Source: Sediminibacterium sp. UBA657
Lineage (GTDB): Bacteria > Bacteroidota > Bacteroidia > Chitinophagales > Chitinophagaceae
Length of the DNA stretch: 34,918 bases
Assembly: GCA_002299885.1 (NCBI GenBank)
Contig: DBOB01000017.1
Location: 1 to 34,918, forward strand
Direction of reading: 5' to 3'
Shown piece after piece: positions 6,981 to 15,279 of the stretch. Under the pieces are notes generated by a model. It saw only the letters and a program-made list of their open reading frames with translations. It was not told the origin of the DNA and did not search any database. Made by a program: the position numbers and the translations under genes. The first letter of the stretch is position 1. Each line of letters starts with the position of its first letter.

Positions 6981-8216
6981 ATGATTTTTGCTATTGTTGC
7001 TTCTGTAATTTTAATTGGTTTTTTCTCTGGCTATGAGATTGGCTTTGTTAGTGCTAATCGACTTAGTTTGGAATTAAAGAAAAAACAAGGCAGCAGGTCG
7101 GGTAAAATCATTGCAGGCTTTCTTGAAGCCCCAACACAATTTATTGGTACTTGTTTAATAGGACTCAATATTTCATTGGTAGTGTTTGGTATTTTATTTG
7201 AAGAACTATTACATACCCATATCTGGAGTCGATTTGGTTTAGGAGACGGCGCAATCTTAGTAGGCAATACGATTGTATCTACTCTTGTTATTTTATTCAT
7301 AGGAGAACTTGTGCCAAAAGCTATGTTTAAAGCCAGGGCAGCTTCCTTAATCAATACTTTTGCGCCATTAGCGCAATTTTTCCATGTTTTATTTAAGCCA
7401 CTCACTGTGTTATTAGTGAATACAGCGCAATGGGTTTTAAGTAATTTATTTCAAGTGAAGATGGTCTATAAAAAAGAAGCTTTTACGAAAGTAGATTTAG
7501 CCCATTTTATTCAACAAACCAATTCGCATCAAGAACAACAAGAATTAAATACAGACTTATTTGAAAATGCGTTGAGCTTGCCTGATATTAAAGTGCGTAA
7601 ATGTTTAGTGCCTAGAACAGAAATAGTGGGTGTAGAAATTCAAACGCCATTAGAAGAAGTAAAGGCTTTATTTGTTGAAACTAAATTGAGCAAACTCATA
7701 GTATACAATGATACCCTGGATAATATTGTAGGCTATATCCATCAGTTGGACTTATTTAAAAAGCCAAAAGATATCAAAGCGATTATTCACCCCATCCTAT
7801 TGGTCACAGAGAGTATGAATGCAGCAGACTTAATAAATTTATTCTCTAAGAAAAGAAAAAGTATTGCATGGGTGGTGGATGAATTTGGCGGAACGGCTGG
7901 GATTGTGACCATGGAAGATGTCTTGGAAGAAATCTTTGGTGAGATCAATGACGAATATGATGAACAAGAGTTTTTAGAAAAGAAGCTTTCTGCGAATGAA
8001 TACATTTTTAGTGGTAGATTAGAATTGGACTATTTATATGAAAAATATGGTATTGACTTTGCAGTCGACAGCGCAGAGACTTTGAGTGGCTACCTCATAC
8101 ATAAACACGAAGCCATTCCTAAAGTGCGCGAAGTGATCCATTTAAGCCATTTTGATGCCGAAATACTTTTAGTAAGTGACACCAGAATTGAGAAAGTAAA
8201 GCTTACCATCCACTAG
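6981..8216 (+). CDS. CNNM/HlyC-CorC family membrane transporter
   Basis: A 411-residue integral membrane protein. Residues 1 to about 190 form the DUF21/CNNM transmembrane domain with several hydrophobic helices and the conserved GELVPK segment. Two CBS domains follow, beginning near VPRTEIVGV and covering VVDEFGGTAGIVTMEDVLEEIFGE. The last 80 residues are a CorC_HlyC domain. Relatives transport or regulate Mg2+/Co2+ or Na+/Mg2+ exchange; 'hemolysin' is a legacy name. GldE of gliding bacteria is a distant relative, but nothing here supports gliding. The gene follows lptC in many Bacteroidota, so its place fits the conserved cluster. Confidence 0.88.
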   Translation: MIFAIVASVILIGFFSGYEIGFVSANRLSLELKKKQGSRSGKIIAGFLEAPTQFIGTCLIGLNISLVVFGILFEELLHTHIWSRFGLGDGAILVGNTIVSTLVILFIGELVPKAMFKARAASLINTFAPLAQFFHVLFKPLTVLLVNTAQWVLSNLFQVKMVYKKEAFTKVDLAHFIQQTNSHQEQQELNTDLFENALSLPDIKVRKCLVPRTEIVGVEIQTPLEEVKALFVETKLSKLIVYNDTLDNIVGYIHQLDLFKKPKDIKAIIHPILLVTESMNAADLINLFSKKRKSIAWVVDEFGGTAGIVTMEDVLEEIFGEINDEYDEQEFLEKKLSANEYIFSGRLELDYLYEKYGIDFAVDSAETLSGYLIHKHEAIPKVREVIHLSHFDAEILLVSDTRIEKVKLTIH

Positions 8217-8286
8217 TACTATTTTTAGTGTTTGAGCCCTCATTTTGCCCTATAAGCCTTAACTTTAGGCCTCATTCTTTTTATCC

Positions 8287-9138
8287 ATGGCACTATTTAA
8301 TCGTTTAAATCCAAAAGATGGTTCCGAGATGTCTTTTATTGATCATCTCGAGGTACTAAGAGGTACCATTGTACGATCTGCAGCAGCCATATTAGTGATG
8401 GCCTTGGTGATATTTATAAAGCGTGACTGGATCATGGACAATGTGATAACAGGACCAATCCAACCAGATTTTATTACCTATCGTTTATTTTGCGACTTCA
8501 GTCATTGGGCTGGTTTAGGAGATGCATTGTGTATGCCTGCTGTAAAAGTGACCATGCAAAGCACCACATTTGGAGGACAGTTTTTGAGTAGTATTAGCAT
8601 GGCGATTGTGGGTGGAATCATTACAGCTTTCCCTTTTATTTTTTATCAATTTTGGTCCTTTATCAAGCCTGCTTTAAAAGAGAATGAATTAAGAAATACA
8701 AGATTCATGATTTTTTGGGTTTCCTTCTTTTTCTTTTTAGGTGCCGCATTCGGATTTTTCATATTAGGTCCATTCACTTTTAATTTCTTAGCAAGTTTCC
8801 AGTTAGGCACAAAGAATGTAATCACGACTATGCCTACTTTTGCAGATTATTTAGATAATTTAACCAATTTGATATTGGGCTGTGGCATTGCATTTGAATT
8901 ACCAGTATTGGCTTTTTTATTGACGAAAATAGGCATCGTTACCCCTAAGTTTTTAAGTGGTGCGCGTAAGTATGCAGCTGTGGTGATTTTAATTGTGGCT
9001 GCATTCATTACTCCAAGTCCAGATTGGTATAGTCAGCTATTGGTTTTTATTCCTTTATATTCCTTATTTGAATTAAGTATTATCGTGTCTAGATGGGCTT
9101 ATAAAAGTGTGAAGAAGGCTGAAGAAGAGTGGGAATAA
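8287..9138 (+). CDS. tatC: Twin-arginine translocase subunit TatC
   Basis: A 283-residue polytopic membrane protein, the receptor for folded proteins carrying twin-arginine signals. The N-terminus has the signature MSFIDHLEVLRGTIVRS, where the Glu and Arg recognise the signal. Six hydrophobic segments can be traced, with the FILGPFTFNFL and AFITPSPDW motifs of TatC. An insertion between the first two helices (about residues 45-90) is usual in Bacteroidota TatC. TatA/B is not in the window. At least four proteins encoded further along (22561, 25269, 26210 and 28527) carry Tat-type signals and would depend on this gene. A weak TAACTTTA box at 8260-8267 could be its promoter. Confidence 0.93.
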   Translation: MALFNRLNPKDGSEMSFIDHLEVLRGTIVRSAAAILVMALVIFIKRDWIMDNVITGPIQPDFITYRLFCDFSHWAGLGDALCMPAVKVTMQSTTFGGQFLSSISMAIVGGIITAFPFIFYQFWSFIKPALKENELRNTRFMIFWVSFFFFLGAAFGFFILGPFTFNFLASFQLGTKNVITTMPTFADYLDNLTNLILGCGIAFELPVLAFLLTKIGIVTPKFLSGARKYAAVVILIVAAFITPSPDWYSQLLVFIPLYSLFELSIIVSRWAYKSVKKAEEEWE

Positions 9139-9190
9139 AAATTAAAAAAAATTGCAATAATAAGTTAGCAACAAATAAAAATCGATTCAT

Positions 9191-9643
9191 ATGGCTTATG
9201 TTTTTGATCCTTCTAAACCTATCGCATTAGGGGCAGATCACGCTGGCGTAGCTTACAAAAAAGAAGTAATTGAGTGGCTCGAAAATAAAGGCTACCAAGT
9301 CAAAGATTTTGGCACCTACTCTACCGACTCTGTGGATTACCCAGACTTTGCGCATCCGACTGCAGCGAGTGTAGAAACTGGAGAAGCAGCTTTTGGTATT
9401 TTATTTTGTGGCTCTGCAAATGGTGTAGCCATCACAGCCAATAAGCATGCTAGTATTAGAGCTGGTTTATGTTGGTTGCCAGAAGTGGCAGAGTTAACAA
9501 GATTGCATAATGACGCAAATATGATTTGTATCCCTGCAAGATTTGTGAGTATTGAATCTGCAATCGAAATGATTGATTTGTTTATGACGACCGCATTTGA
9601 AGGTGGACGACATCAAGGAAGGGTAGATAAGATCAGTTGTTAA
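9191..9643 (+). CDS. rpiB: Ribose-5-phosphate isomerase B
   Basis: A 150-residue RpiB/LacA/LacB-family enzyme that interconverts ribose 5-phosphate and ribulose 5-phosphate in the pentose phosphate pathway. The N-terminal GADHAG (14-19) holds the substrate-binding Asp16 and His17. The catalytic cysteine is Cys73 in LFCGSANGVAI, followed by NKH and the RLHNDAN motif (104-110). Length is typical. The active-site loop reads CGSANG where many relatives have CGTGIG or CGSGNG; this looks like a lineage variant. It starts 52 bases after tatC and may be co-transcribed, although the A/T-rich gap could hide a promoter. Confidence 0.93.
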   Translation: MAYVFDPSKPIALGADHAGVAYKKEVIEWLENKGYQVKDFGTYSTDSVDYPDFAHPTAASVETGEAAFGILFCGSANGVAITANKHASIRAGLCWLPEVAELTRLHNDANMICIPARFVSIESAIEMIDLFMTTAFEGGRHQGRVDKISC

Positions 9644-9709
9644 TCATACAATATCCTCAAAAAATCATTACATTTATAATCAACTATGCTCATTTTAAAA
9701 TTAATCAAC

Positions 9710-11164
9710 ATGCGTAAAATTTTTATTGTACTGCTAAGTTTGAGTATCGGATTTGTGAACGCACAAACTATCGATGCCAACACTGCAGCTAAAACTATCA
9801 CAGCAGCGGGCTTGAAAAAACACCTTAGCATCATTGCTGGCGAGGAAATGCAAGGTAGAGAAACAGGAACAGAAGGAGAAAGAAAAGCGGCTAGCTATTT
9901 AGTAAGCCAATACAAGCAGATGGATCTAACACCAGGTAATGCTGGTTCTTACAGAATGCCATTTAGTTTGTTTCAAGATAAAGTAACTACCTCAAGTTTA
10001 AAAGTAAACGGCACTAGCTATACTTTAGATAAAGACTTTTGGATTAGCGCAGCTACTGCACCACAAAAGTTATTTACAAGTGCAGAAGTGTTTTATGTAG
10101 GCTCTGAATTCAATGATAAGTCTACATTAGATGTTAGAGGTAAATTATTAATTAGTTCTGAAGGTAAAGAAAGAGCCATCAGTAAAACAATGGCTGCACA
10201 AAAATTAGGTGCTATAGGTATCATCAATATTGCAAAAACAAATCCATCTATGCCAAGCAACTTAAGTGGCAGAATGGCATTTACTGCAAATACCAATACT
10301 TTTTTGAGCATGACTGTTTCTAAAACAGTTGGTGCAGCTTTATTGGGCGGAACAAAAGAATTCAGTGATCAAGAATGGGAAACATTACCAATTGGTAAAT
10401 ATACTGCAGAGATTGAGTGGTTAGCAGACAAAACAAGTGCTACTGTAGCAAGTGCTAATGTTATTGCCTACATGCCAAGCAAAGAAAAATCAGATGAGTA
10501 CTTATTTATTACAAGTCACTATGACCACGAAGGCGTTAAGAACGGCGTAATTTATTATGGCGCAGATGATGATGGATCAGGTACCACAGGGGTATTAGCA
10601 ATTGCAGAAGCATTTGCAAAAGCAAGAAAAAAAGGATTTAGTCCAAAAAGAAATATTGTATTCATGAACGTTTCTGGTGAAGAAAAAGGATTATTAGGCT
10701 CTAAATATTATGGAGACCATCCTATTTTCCCAATGGAAAAAACCACTGCGGATTTAAACATTGACATGATTGGTCGTATAGATCCAACTTACAAAGGCGA
10801 CTCAATGAACTATGTGTATGTAATTGGAGAAGATAAGTTAAGTAGTGATTTACAGCCTATCACAGACAAGGTGAATAAAAACTACAATATGGAATTGGAT
10901 AGAAGATTCAACGATCCAAAAGATCCAAATCGTTTTTATTACAGAAGTGACCATTATAATTTTGCTGCAAAAGGCGTTCCTGTTATTTTCTACTTTAACG
11001 GCACACACGCAGACTACCATAAACCAACAGATAGAGTGGAGAAAATCAATTTTGATTTGATGGAAAAAAGAACAAGAATCATTTTTGAAACTGCTTGGGA
11101 TATGGCTACAAGAGAAGATATGTTAAAGCGCGATATGCCTTTGAATATGCCTGCTACAAGATAG
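9710..11164 (+). CDS. Exported M28-family zinc metallopeptidase with PA-like insert
   Basis: A 484-residue secreted peptidase. Residues 1-19 are a signal peptide ending VNAQ. The middle (about 90-235) is a PA-like domain inserted before the catalytic domain. All zinc ligands and the base of M28 aminopeptidases are visible: His270 (TSHYDH), Asp286 (GADDDGSG), Glu324/Glu325 (SGEEKG), Asp352 (NIDMIGR) and His437 (DYHKPTD). It probably removes N-terminal residues from peptides in the periplasm or outside the cell. The ATG at 9710 is preferred over one at 9686, because it begins the signal peptide with MRK and eight extra hydrophobic residues are not needed. A strong bidirectional terminator follows. 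Confidence 0.92.
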   Translation: MRKIFIVLLSLSIGFVNAQTIDANTAAKTITAAGLKKHLSIIAGEEMQGRETGTEGERKAASYLVSQYKQMDLTPGNAGSYRMPFSLFQDKVTTSSLKVNGTSYTLDKDFWISAATAPQKLFTSAEVFYVGSEFNDKSTLDVRGKLLISSEGKERAISKTMAAQKLGAIGIINIAKTNPSMPSNLSGRMAFTANTNTFLSMTVSKTVGAALLGGTKEFSDQEWETLPIGKYTAEIEWLADKTSATVASANVIAYMPSKEKSDEYLFITSHYDHEGVKNGVIYYGADDDGSGTTGVLAIAEAFAKARKKGFSPKRNIVFMNVSGEEKGLLGSKYYGDHPIFPMEKTTADLNIDMIGRIDPTYKGDSMNYVYVIGEDKLSSDLQPITDKVNKNYNMELDRRFNDPKDPNRFYYRSDHYNFAAKGVPVIFYFNGTHADYHKPTDRVEKINFDLMEKRTRIIFETAWDMATREDMLKRDMPLNMPATR

Positions 11165-11183
11165 TCGAACAAAGACCTTAACT

Positions 11184-11214
11184 AAAATGCCCCTTATTGC
11201 TAAGGGGCATTTTT
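11184..11214. terminator. Bidirectional terminator between convergent genes
   Basis: AAATGCCCCTTA (11185-11196) pairs perfectly with TAAGGGGCATTT (11201-11212) around a TTGC loop. T and A tracts on the two sides allow it to work on both strands. It lies between the M28 peptidase and the deoxyhypusine-synthase-like gene, which converge here. Confidence 0.9.
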
Positions 11215-11240
11215 ACTTCTAAAGTATTTTTTATATATTA

Positions 11241-12215
11241 TTACTGTCCTAAAATATAAGCAAATATCAATGGCACTACAATCGTGGCATCACTCTCTAC
11301 AATAAATTTAGGCGTATGAATATCTAATTTACCCCAGGTAATTTTTTCGTTTGGAACTGCACCAGAGTATGATCCGTAAGAAGTGGTACTATCACTAATT
11401 TGACAGAAATAACTCCAGAAAGGGACATCATGCCATTCAAGGTCTTGGTACATCATTGGTACTACACAAATTGGGAAATCACCAGCGATACCTCCACCTA
11501 TTTGGAAGAACCCTACGCCTTTTCCGCCGCTATTAGCTCTATACCACTCTGTTAAATAAATCATGTATTCAATACCGTTTTTAACAGTCGATGCCTTTAA
11601 TTCATTTTTGATCACATAGCTAGCAAAAATATTTCCAGTTGTACTGTCCTCCCATCCTGGAACAACAATTGGAATATTCTTTTTTGCAGCTGCTACAATC
11701 CAGCTATCCTTAGGATCGATCTCATAATATTGTTCTAGCTCACCACTTAATACCACTTGGTATAAGAATTCATGCGGGAAATAACGCTCACCTTTTGCTT
11801 CTGCATCCTTCCAAAACTTTACAATATGCTTTTGTAATCTTCTAAATGCTTCCTCTTCTGGAATACAAGTATCTGTTACACGGTTGTAATGATTTTCTAA
11901 TAAATCCCACTCATCCTGTGGCGTTAAATCTCTATAATTAGGAACACGCTTATAGTGGCTATGAGCTACAAGGTTCATTACATCTTCTTCTAAGTTGGCA
12001 CCAGTACAGCTAATGATGGCAATCTTGTCTTGACGGATCATTTCCGCTAAGCTAATTCCTAATTCTGCCGTACTCATGGCACCTGCTAAACTCACTAACA
12101 TTTTCCCGCCTTCTAACAAGTGGGTTTCATAGCCTTTAGCAGCATCTACTAAGGCAGCAGCATTAAAATGTCGATAATTATGCTCTATAAACTGTGAAAT
12201 TGGTCCTTTGCTCAT
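11241..12215 (-). CDS. Deoxyhypusine synthase-like protein lacking the catalytic lysine
   Basis: A 324-residue member of the deoxyhypusine synthase superfamily. Family features include LAGAMSTAELG (43-53), CTGANLEED (70-78), PGWEDSTTGN (186-195), GGG (240-242) and the C-terminal KITWGKLD (291-298). In the eukaryotic enzyme the glycine run is followed by VVKHHI, whose lysine forms the enzyme-substrate imine. Here the run reads GGGIAGDFPI, so that lysine is missing. Bacteria have no eIF5A target, and such homologues are linked to polyamine-type chemistry (homospermidine or other spermidine derivatives) rather than hypusine. The exact reaction is not shown. It is monocistronic, with a convincing promoter at 12232-12263 and a shared terminator at 11184-11214. 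Confidence 0.85.
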   Translation of the reverse strand: MSKGPISQFIEHNYRHFNAAALVDAAKGYETHLLEGGKMLVSLAGAMSTAELGISLAEMIRQDKIAIISCTGANLEEDVMNLVAHSHYKRVPNYRDLTPQDEWDLLENHYNRVTDTCIPEEEAFRRLQKHIVKFWKDAEAKGERYFPHEFLYQVVLSGELEQYYEIDPKDSWIVAAAKKNIPIVVPGWEDSTTGNIFASYVIKNELKASTVKNGIEYMIYLTEWYRANSGGKGVGFFQIGGGIAGDFPICVVPMMYQDLEWHDVPFWSYFCQISDSTTSYGSYSGAVPNEKITWGKLDIHTPKFIVESDATIVVPLIFAYILGQ

Positions 12216-12231
12216 GTCGATTGATTTGTTG

Positions 12232-12263
12232 CAAAAGTAATTTATTTAGGCAGATTTGCCCAA
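12232..12263 (-). promoter_or_regulatory. Bacteroidota-type promoter for the deoxyhypusine synthase-like gene
   Basis: On the minus strand, TACTTTTG (12239-12232) matches TAnnTTTG. A TTG (12263-12261) lies 21 bases upstream, the spacing expected between -33 and -7 elements in Bacteroidota. The -7 box ends 16 bases before the ATG at 12215, which predicts a short leader. This is the only promoter in the window with both elements in place. Confidence 0.7.
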
Positions 12264-12321
12264 TTCATCTAAAGGGTTCTAAAGACAAAAATTTTGTACC
12301 TTGAGGTTCAATTTGATTGTT

Positions 12322-12996
12322 ATGAACACAAAAAAATACGGCCCTTTTCTTGTAGCCCTATTGATTATCGCCCCATTTGTCTATGGTGCATTGATTTTTC
12401 CGCATTTACCTAGTAAAATTCCCACCCATTTTAACATCGAAGGGAAGGCAGACGCCTGGGGTGGACCATCCAGTATTTTTATAGGGCCTGGCATTATGGG
12501 GGCAGTGAGTGTATTTGTTTATGTGCTCATGTCGAATCTAAAATCATTCGATCCAAAAAAATACGACGAAGCCAATGATACCCTTTATAGCAATTTCGCA
12601 GTGTTGACGGTTGCTTTTTTAAGCATGCTAAGTTTGATCATTATTTATTCATCTACCCATGCCGATCAAATCAATGTAGGTAAATTGATTTTACCATTGG
12701 TTGGATTGTCATTTGCTGGGCTAGGTTGGTATATGCCTAAGTTTAAGCAAAATTATTTTGTAGGATTTAAATTGCCTTGGACTTTAGAGAATGTTGACAA
12801 CTGGAATGAAACACATAAAGTAGCAAGTAAATATTGGATCTACGGTGGCTTGTTCCAAGCAGCTGTAACCTTTGTATTGCCAATGAAATTTGGATTAATT
12901 GGTTTTATGTTGGCCACAGCAGTAATGGTAATTGTGCCAGCCGTATTCTCTTATCGTATGTTTAAAAACGGTAATCAAATAAATCATACGAATTAA
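12322..12996 (+). CDS. SdpI-family membrane protein with DUF1648 domain
   Basis: A 224-residue polytopic membrane protein. The N-terminal DUF1648 part has the typical LPSKIPTHFNIEGKADAWG (about residues 29-47) between the first two membrane helices. The C-terminal half has the SdpI signature GFKLPWTLENVDNWNETHK. Six hydrophobic segments can be counted. In Bacillus, SdpI is immunity protein and signal receptor for the toxin SdpC. No toxin or SdpR repressor gene is present here, so this is an orphan and its role is unknown. The ATG at 12322 is used; a TTG at 12301 would add seven residues without family support. The next gene follows 27 bases later. Confidence 0.85.
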   Translation: MNTKKYGPFLVALLIIAPFVYGALIFPHLPSKIPTHFNIEGKADAWGGPSSIFIGPGIMGAVSVFVYVLMSNLKSFDPKKYDEANDTLYSNFAVLTVAFLSMLSLIIIYSSTHADQINVGKLILPLVGLSFAGLGWYMPKFKQNYFVGFKLPWTLENVDNWNETHKVASKYWIYGGLFQAAVTFVLPMKFGLIGFMLATAVMVIVPAVFSYRMFKNGNQINHTN

Positions 12997-13023
12997 AAAA
13001 TAAATAAATTAATACAAATAAAG

Positions 13024-14175
13024 ATGAGCAATAAAAATAATTTAGGGACCAAATACATTCATGCGGGTGCGCATCCAGATCCTAGCACGGGTGCTATTAT
13101 GACACCTATTTACCAAACATCAACTTACGTACAATCCGCTCCTGGCGTACATCAGGGCTATGAGTATGCAAGAAGTCAAAATCCAACACGCTTTGCTTTG
13201 GAAGAAGCTTTTGCGGTGATTGAAAATGCAAAATTTGGATTGGCATTTGCAAGTGGTGTAGCAGCAACAGATGCAGTGATGCGTTTATTAGTACCAGGGG
13301 ACGAAGTAGTTGCAGCGCATGATATGTATGGCGGATCTTTCAGGTTGTTTTCTAAAGTGCACGAGAAGATGGGCATCAAATTTATTTATGTAGATACTTC
13401 TGATGTAGCAAATGTCTCGGCAGTGATGACAGAAAAAACAAAATTAATTTGGTTAGAAACACCTACCAATCCTTTGATGAATATTACAGATATCGAAGCG
13501 GTATCAGCAATAGGTAAACAACACAATTGTATTGTTTGTGTAGATAATACATTCGCATCACCTTATTTACAAAATCCATTGGATCAAGGTGCAACTATTG
13601 TAATGCACTCAGCTACTAAATATTTAGGAGGTCATAGTGATGTGATACAAGGTTGTTTGATGCTGAATGATCAAGCACTAAGAGACCAATTGTATTTTAT
13701 ACAAAAAAGTACGGGTGCGGTTCCAGGTCCACAAGATTGCTTTTTAGTATTAAGAGGGATTAAGACATTGCATGTAAGAATGCAAAGACATTGCGAGAAT
13801 GGCGAACAAGTAGCCAATTATTTACGCCAGCACCCAAAAGTAGCAAAAGTCTACTGGTGTGGCTTTACAGACCATCACAACCACGACATTGCTAAAAAGC
13901 AAATGCGCGGATTTGGTGGCATGATGAGCTTTGTATTAAAGGACGATAGCGTTGCAGCGGCCACCAAAGTATTGTCAAGTACAAAAATATTTTCATTGGC
14001 CGAAAGTTTAGGGGGTGTTGAGTCTTTGATCAACCACCCTGCAAGTATGACCCATGCATCTATTCCACGTGAGCAAAGAATTGCCAATGGATTAGCTGAC
14101 GGCTTAATTCGTTTGAGTGTTGGTATTGAGGATGCCGAAGATCTTATTGCAGATTTAGCACAGGCCATTGGATAA
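13024..14175 (+). CDS. Cys/Met-metabolism PLP enzyme, cystathionine gamma-synthase/lyase type
   Basis: A 383-residue fold-type I PLP enzyme. It has the family opening GTKYIHAGAHPDP, the YEYARSQNPTR segment (46-56), the PLP-stacking Tyr102 (DMYGGS), VDNTFASPYLQNP and the Schiff-base lysine Lys199 in SATKYLGGHSD. SLAESLGGVESL and HASIP near the C-terminus are also conserved. These features fit cystathionine gamma-synthase, gamma-lyase and beta-lyase enzymes of transsulfuration; sequence alone does not separate them, and no met or cys gene lies next to it. Length is typical. The stop codon overlaps the start of the following TIGR02757 gene by one base (TAATG). Confidence 0.88.
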   Translation: MSNKNNLGTKYIHAGAHPDPSTGAIMTPIYQTSTYVQSAPGVHQGYEYARSQNPTRFALEEAFAVIENAKFGLAFASGVAATDAVMRLLVPGDEVVAAHDMYGGSFRLFSKVHEKMGIKFIYVDTSDVANVSAVMTEKTKLIWLETPTNPLMNITDIEAVSAIGKQHNCIVCVDNTFASPYLQNPLDQGATIVMHSATKYLGGHSDVIQGCLMLNDQALRDQLYFIQKSTGAVPGPQDCFLVLRGIKTLHVRMQRHCENGEQVANYLRQHPKVAKVYWCGFTDHHNHDIAKKQMRGFGGMMSFVLKDDSVAAATKVLSSTKIFSLAESLGGVESLINHPASMTHASIPREQRIANGLADGLIRLSVGIEDAEDLIADLAQAIG

Positions 14176-14954
14176 TGAACCCTGCAATCAAACAATTACT
14201 CGATCAAAAAGTAAAGCAATACAACCATATTGACTTTATCGAAAAAGATCCAATCAGTATACCGCATTTATATACAAAGCAGCAAGACATTGAAATTGCT
14301 GCTTTTTTTGCTGCCATTTTTGCTTGGGGAAATCGTACCACGATCATTCAAAAGAGCAAGGAATTGCTGGAAAGAATGGACAATGCACCTTTTGAATTTT
14401 GTACCCAACACCAAGCAAAAGATCTTAAAAAATTAGCAGGCTTCGCGCATCGTACTTTCAACGATAGGGATTTATTGTATTGCATCGCGTTTTTTAAACA
14501 TCATTATGCTAACCAGAAAAGTTTAGAAACTGCTTTTTTTATGGATCAAGATTCTGGCAAAAAAGTAAAAACAGTAGCAGCCGGATTGGTTAATTTTAAA
14601 AATTACTTTTTTTCATTGGAGGATGCGCCTTATCGTACCAAAAAACATATTGCTTCACCAGAAAACGGATCTACTTGTAAAAGATTGAATATGTTTTTGA
14701 GGTGGATGGTGCGTAAGGATCAACATGGGGTTGACTTTGGCTTATGGAAAACAATCTCCCCTGCCGATTTGATCATTCCAATAGATGTGCATGTAGCTAG
14801 AGTATCCAGAAGCTTTGGGCTGATCTCCCGTCCACAAATAGATTGGCTGACTGCCTTGGAGTTAACTGAATATTGCCGAACTTTAGATGCAAGAGATCCT
14901 GTCAAATACGACTTTGCATTATTTAGTTTAGGTGTCACAGAAAAAATCAGGTAA
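14175..14954 (+). CDS. TIGR02757/DUF2400 family protein
   Basis: A 259-residue conserved protein of unknown function. The family is recognised by FFAAIFAWGNRTTIIQKS (about residues 43-60) and by a C-terminal block with KRLNMFLRWMVR, GLWKTISPADLIIPIDVHVA and RSFGL. The block resembles helix-hairpin-helix DNA glycosylase folds in style: an arginine-rich helix, then a P-D-HVAR segment. No function is established that I know of. It is coupled to the PLP enzyme by a one-base overlap and is followed 10 bases later by a small hypothetical gene, so the three form an operon. No signal peptide or membrane segment. Confidence 0.85.
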   Translation: MNPAIKQLLDQKVKQYNHIDFIEKDPISIPHLYTKQQDIEIAAFFAAIFAWGNRTTIIQKSKELLERMDNAPFEFCTQHQAKDLKKLAGFAHRTFNDRDLLYCIAFFKHHYANQKSLETAFFMDQDSGKKVKTVAAGLVNFKNYFFSLEDAPYRTKKHIASPENGSTCKRLNMFLRWMVRKDQHGVDFGLWKTISPADLIIPIDVHVARVSRSFGLISRPQIDWLTALELTEYCRTLDARDPVKYDFALFSLGVTEKIR

Positions 14955-14964
14955 AAATAGCCGC

Positions 14965-15276
14965 ATGGAAAAAACATTTTCCGAATTAGAACAACTAGGC
15001 CCAAGTGATTTAATTGTCTTTATCAATGAATGCATACAACATGATTTTAATAAGTTGGTGCAATTACTTTACCGTATAGATGTATCTGAGGAAAAGTTGA
15101 AATATATACTACAATTAAACCCGAATGAAGATGCAGCAAAATTAATTGCAGCAGTCATTTTAGAAAGATTAGCTGCAACAAAAGCAGCAAGAGCAAGTTT
15201 TAGCAAATCGGGTAAAATAGATCAAGCCGCTTCAGATAAAAACGGAACGAATGATGAAGCGCTTGAGCGATTCTGA
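14965..15276 (+). CDS. Short conserved hypothetical protein
   Basis: A 103-residue soluble helical protein I cannot name. The core, from about residue 13 to 75, contains DLIVFINECIQHDFNKLV and LLYRIDVSEEKL, followed by NPNEDAAKLIAAVILER. I associate this pattern with a short conserved Bacteroidota protein of unknown function. The tail (76-103) is rich in Ala, Ser, Lys and Asp and is probably disordered. The ATG at 14965 is chosen because a GTG at 14932 lies inside the upstream gene and adds basic residues outside the core. Convergent with the SDR gene, with only three bases between stop codons and no terminator. Confidence 0.65.
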   Translation: MEKTFSELEQLGPSDLIVFINECIQHDFNKLVQLLYRIDVSEEKLKYILQLNPNEDAAKLIAAVILERLAATKAARASFSKSGKIDQAASDKNGTNDEALERF

Positions 15277-15279
15277 TTT

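Noticed and set aside
8260..8267. TAACTTTA as a tatC promoter
   Set aside because: The last base differs from TAnnTTTG and no TTG lies at the right spacing; noted in the tatC entry only.
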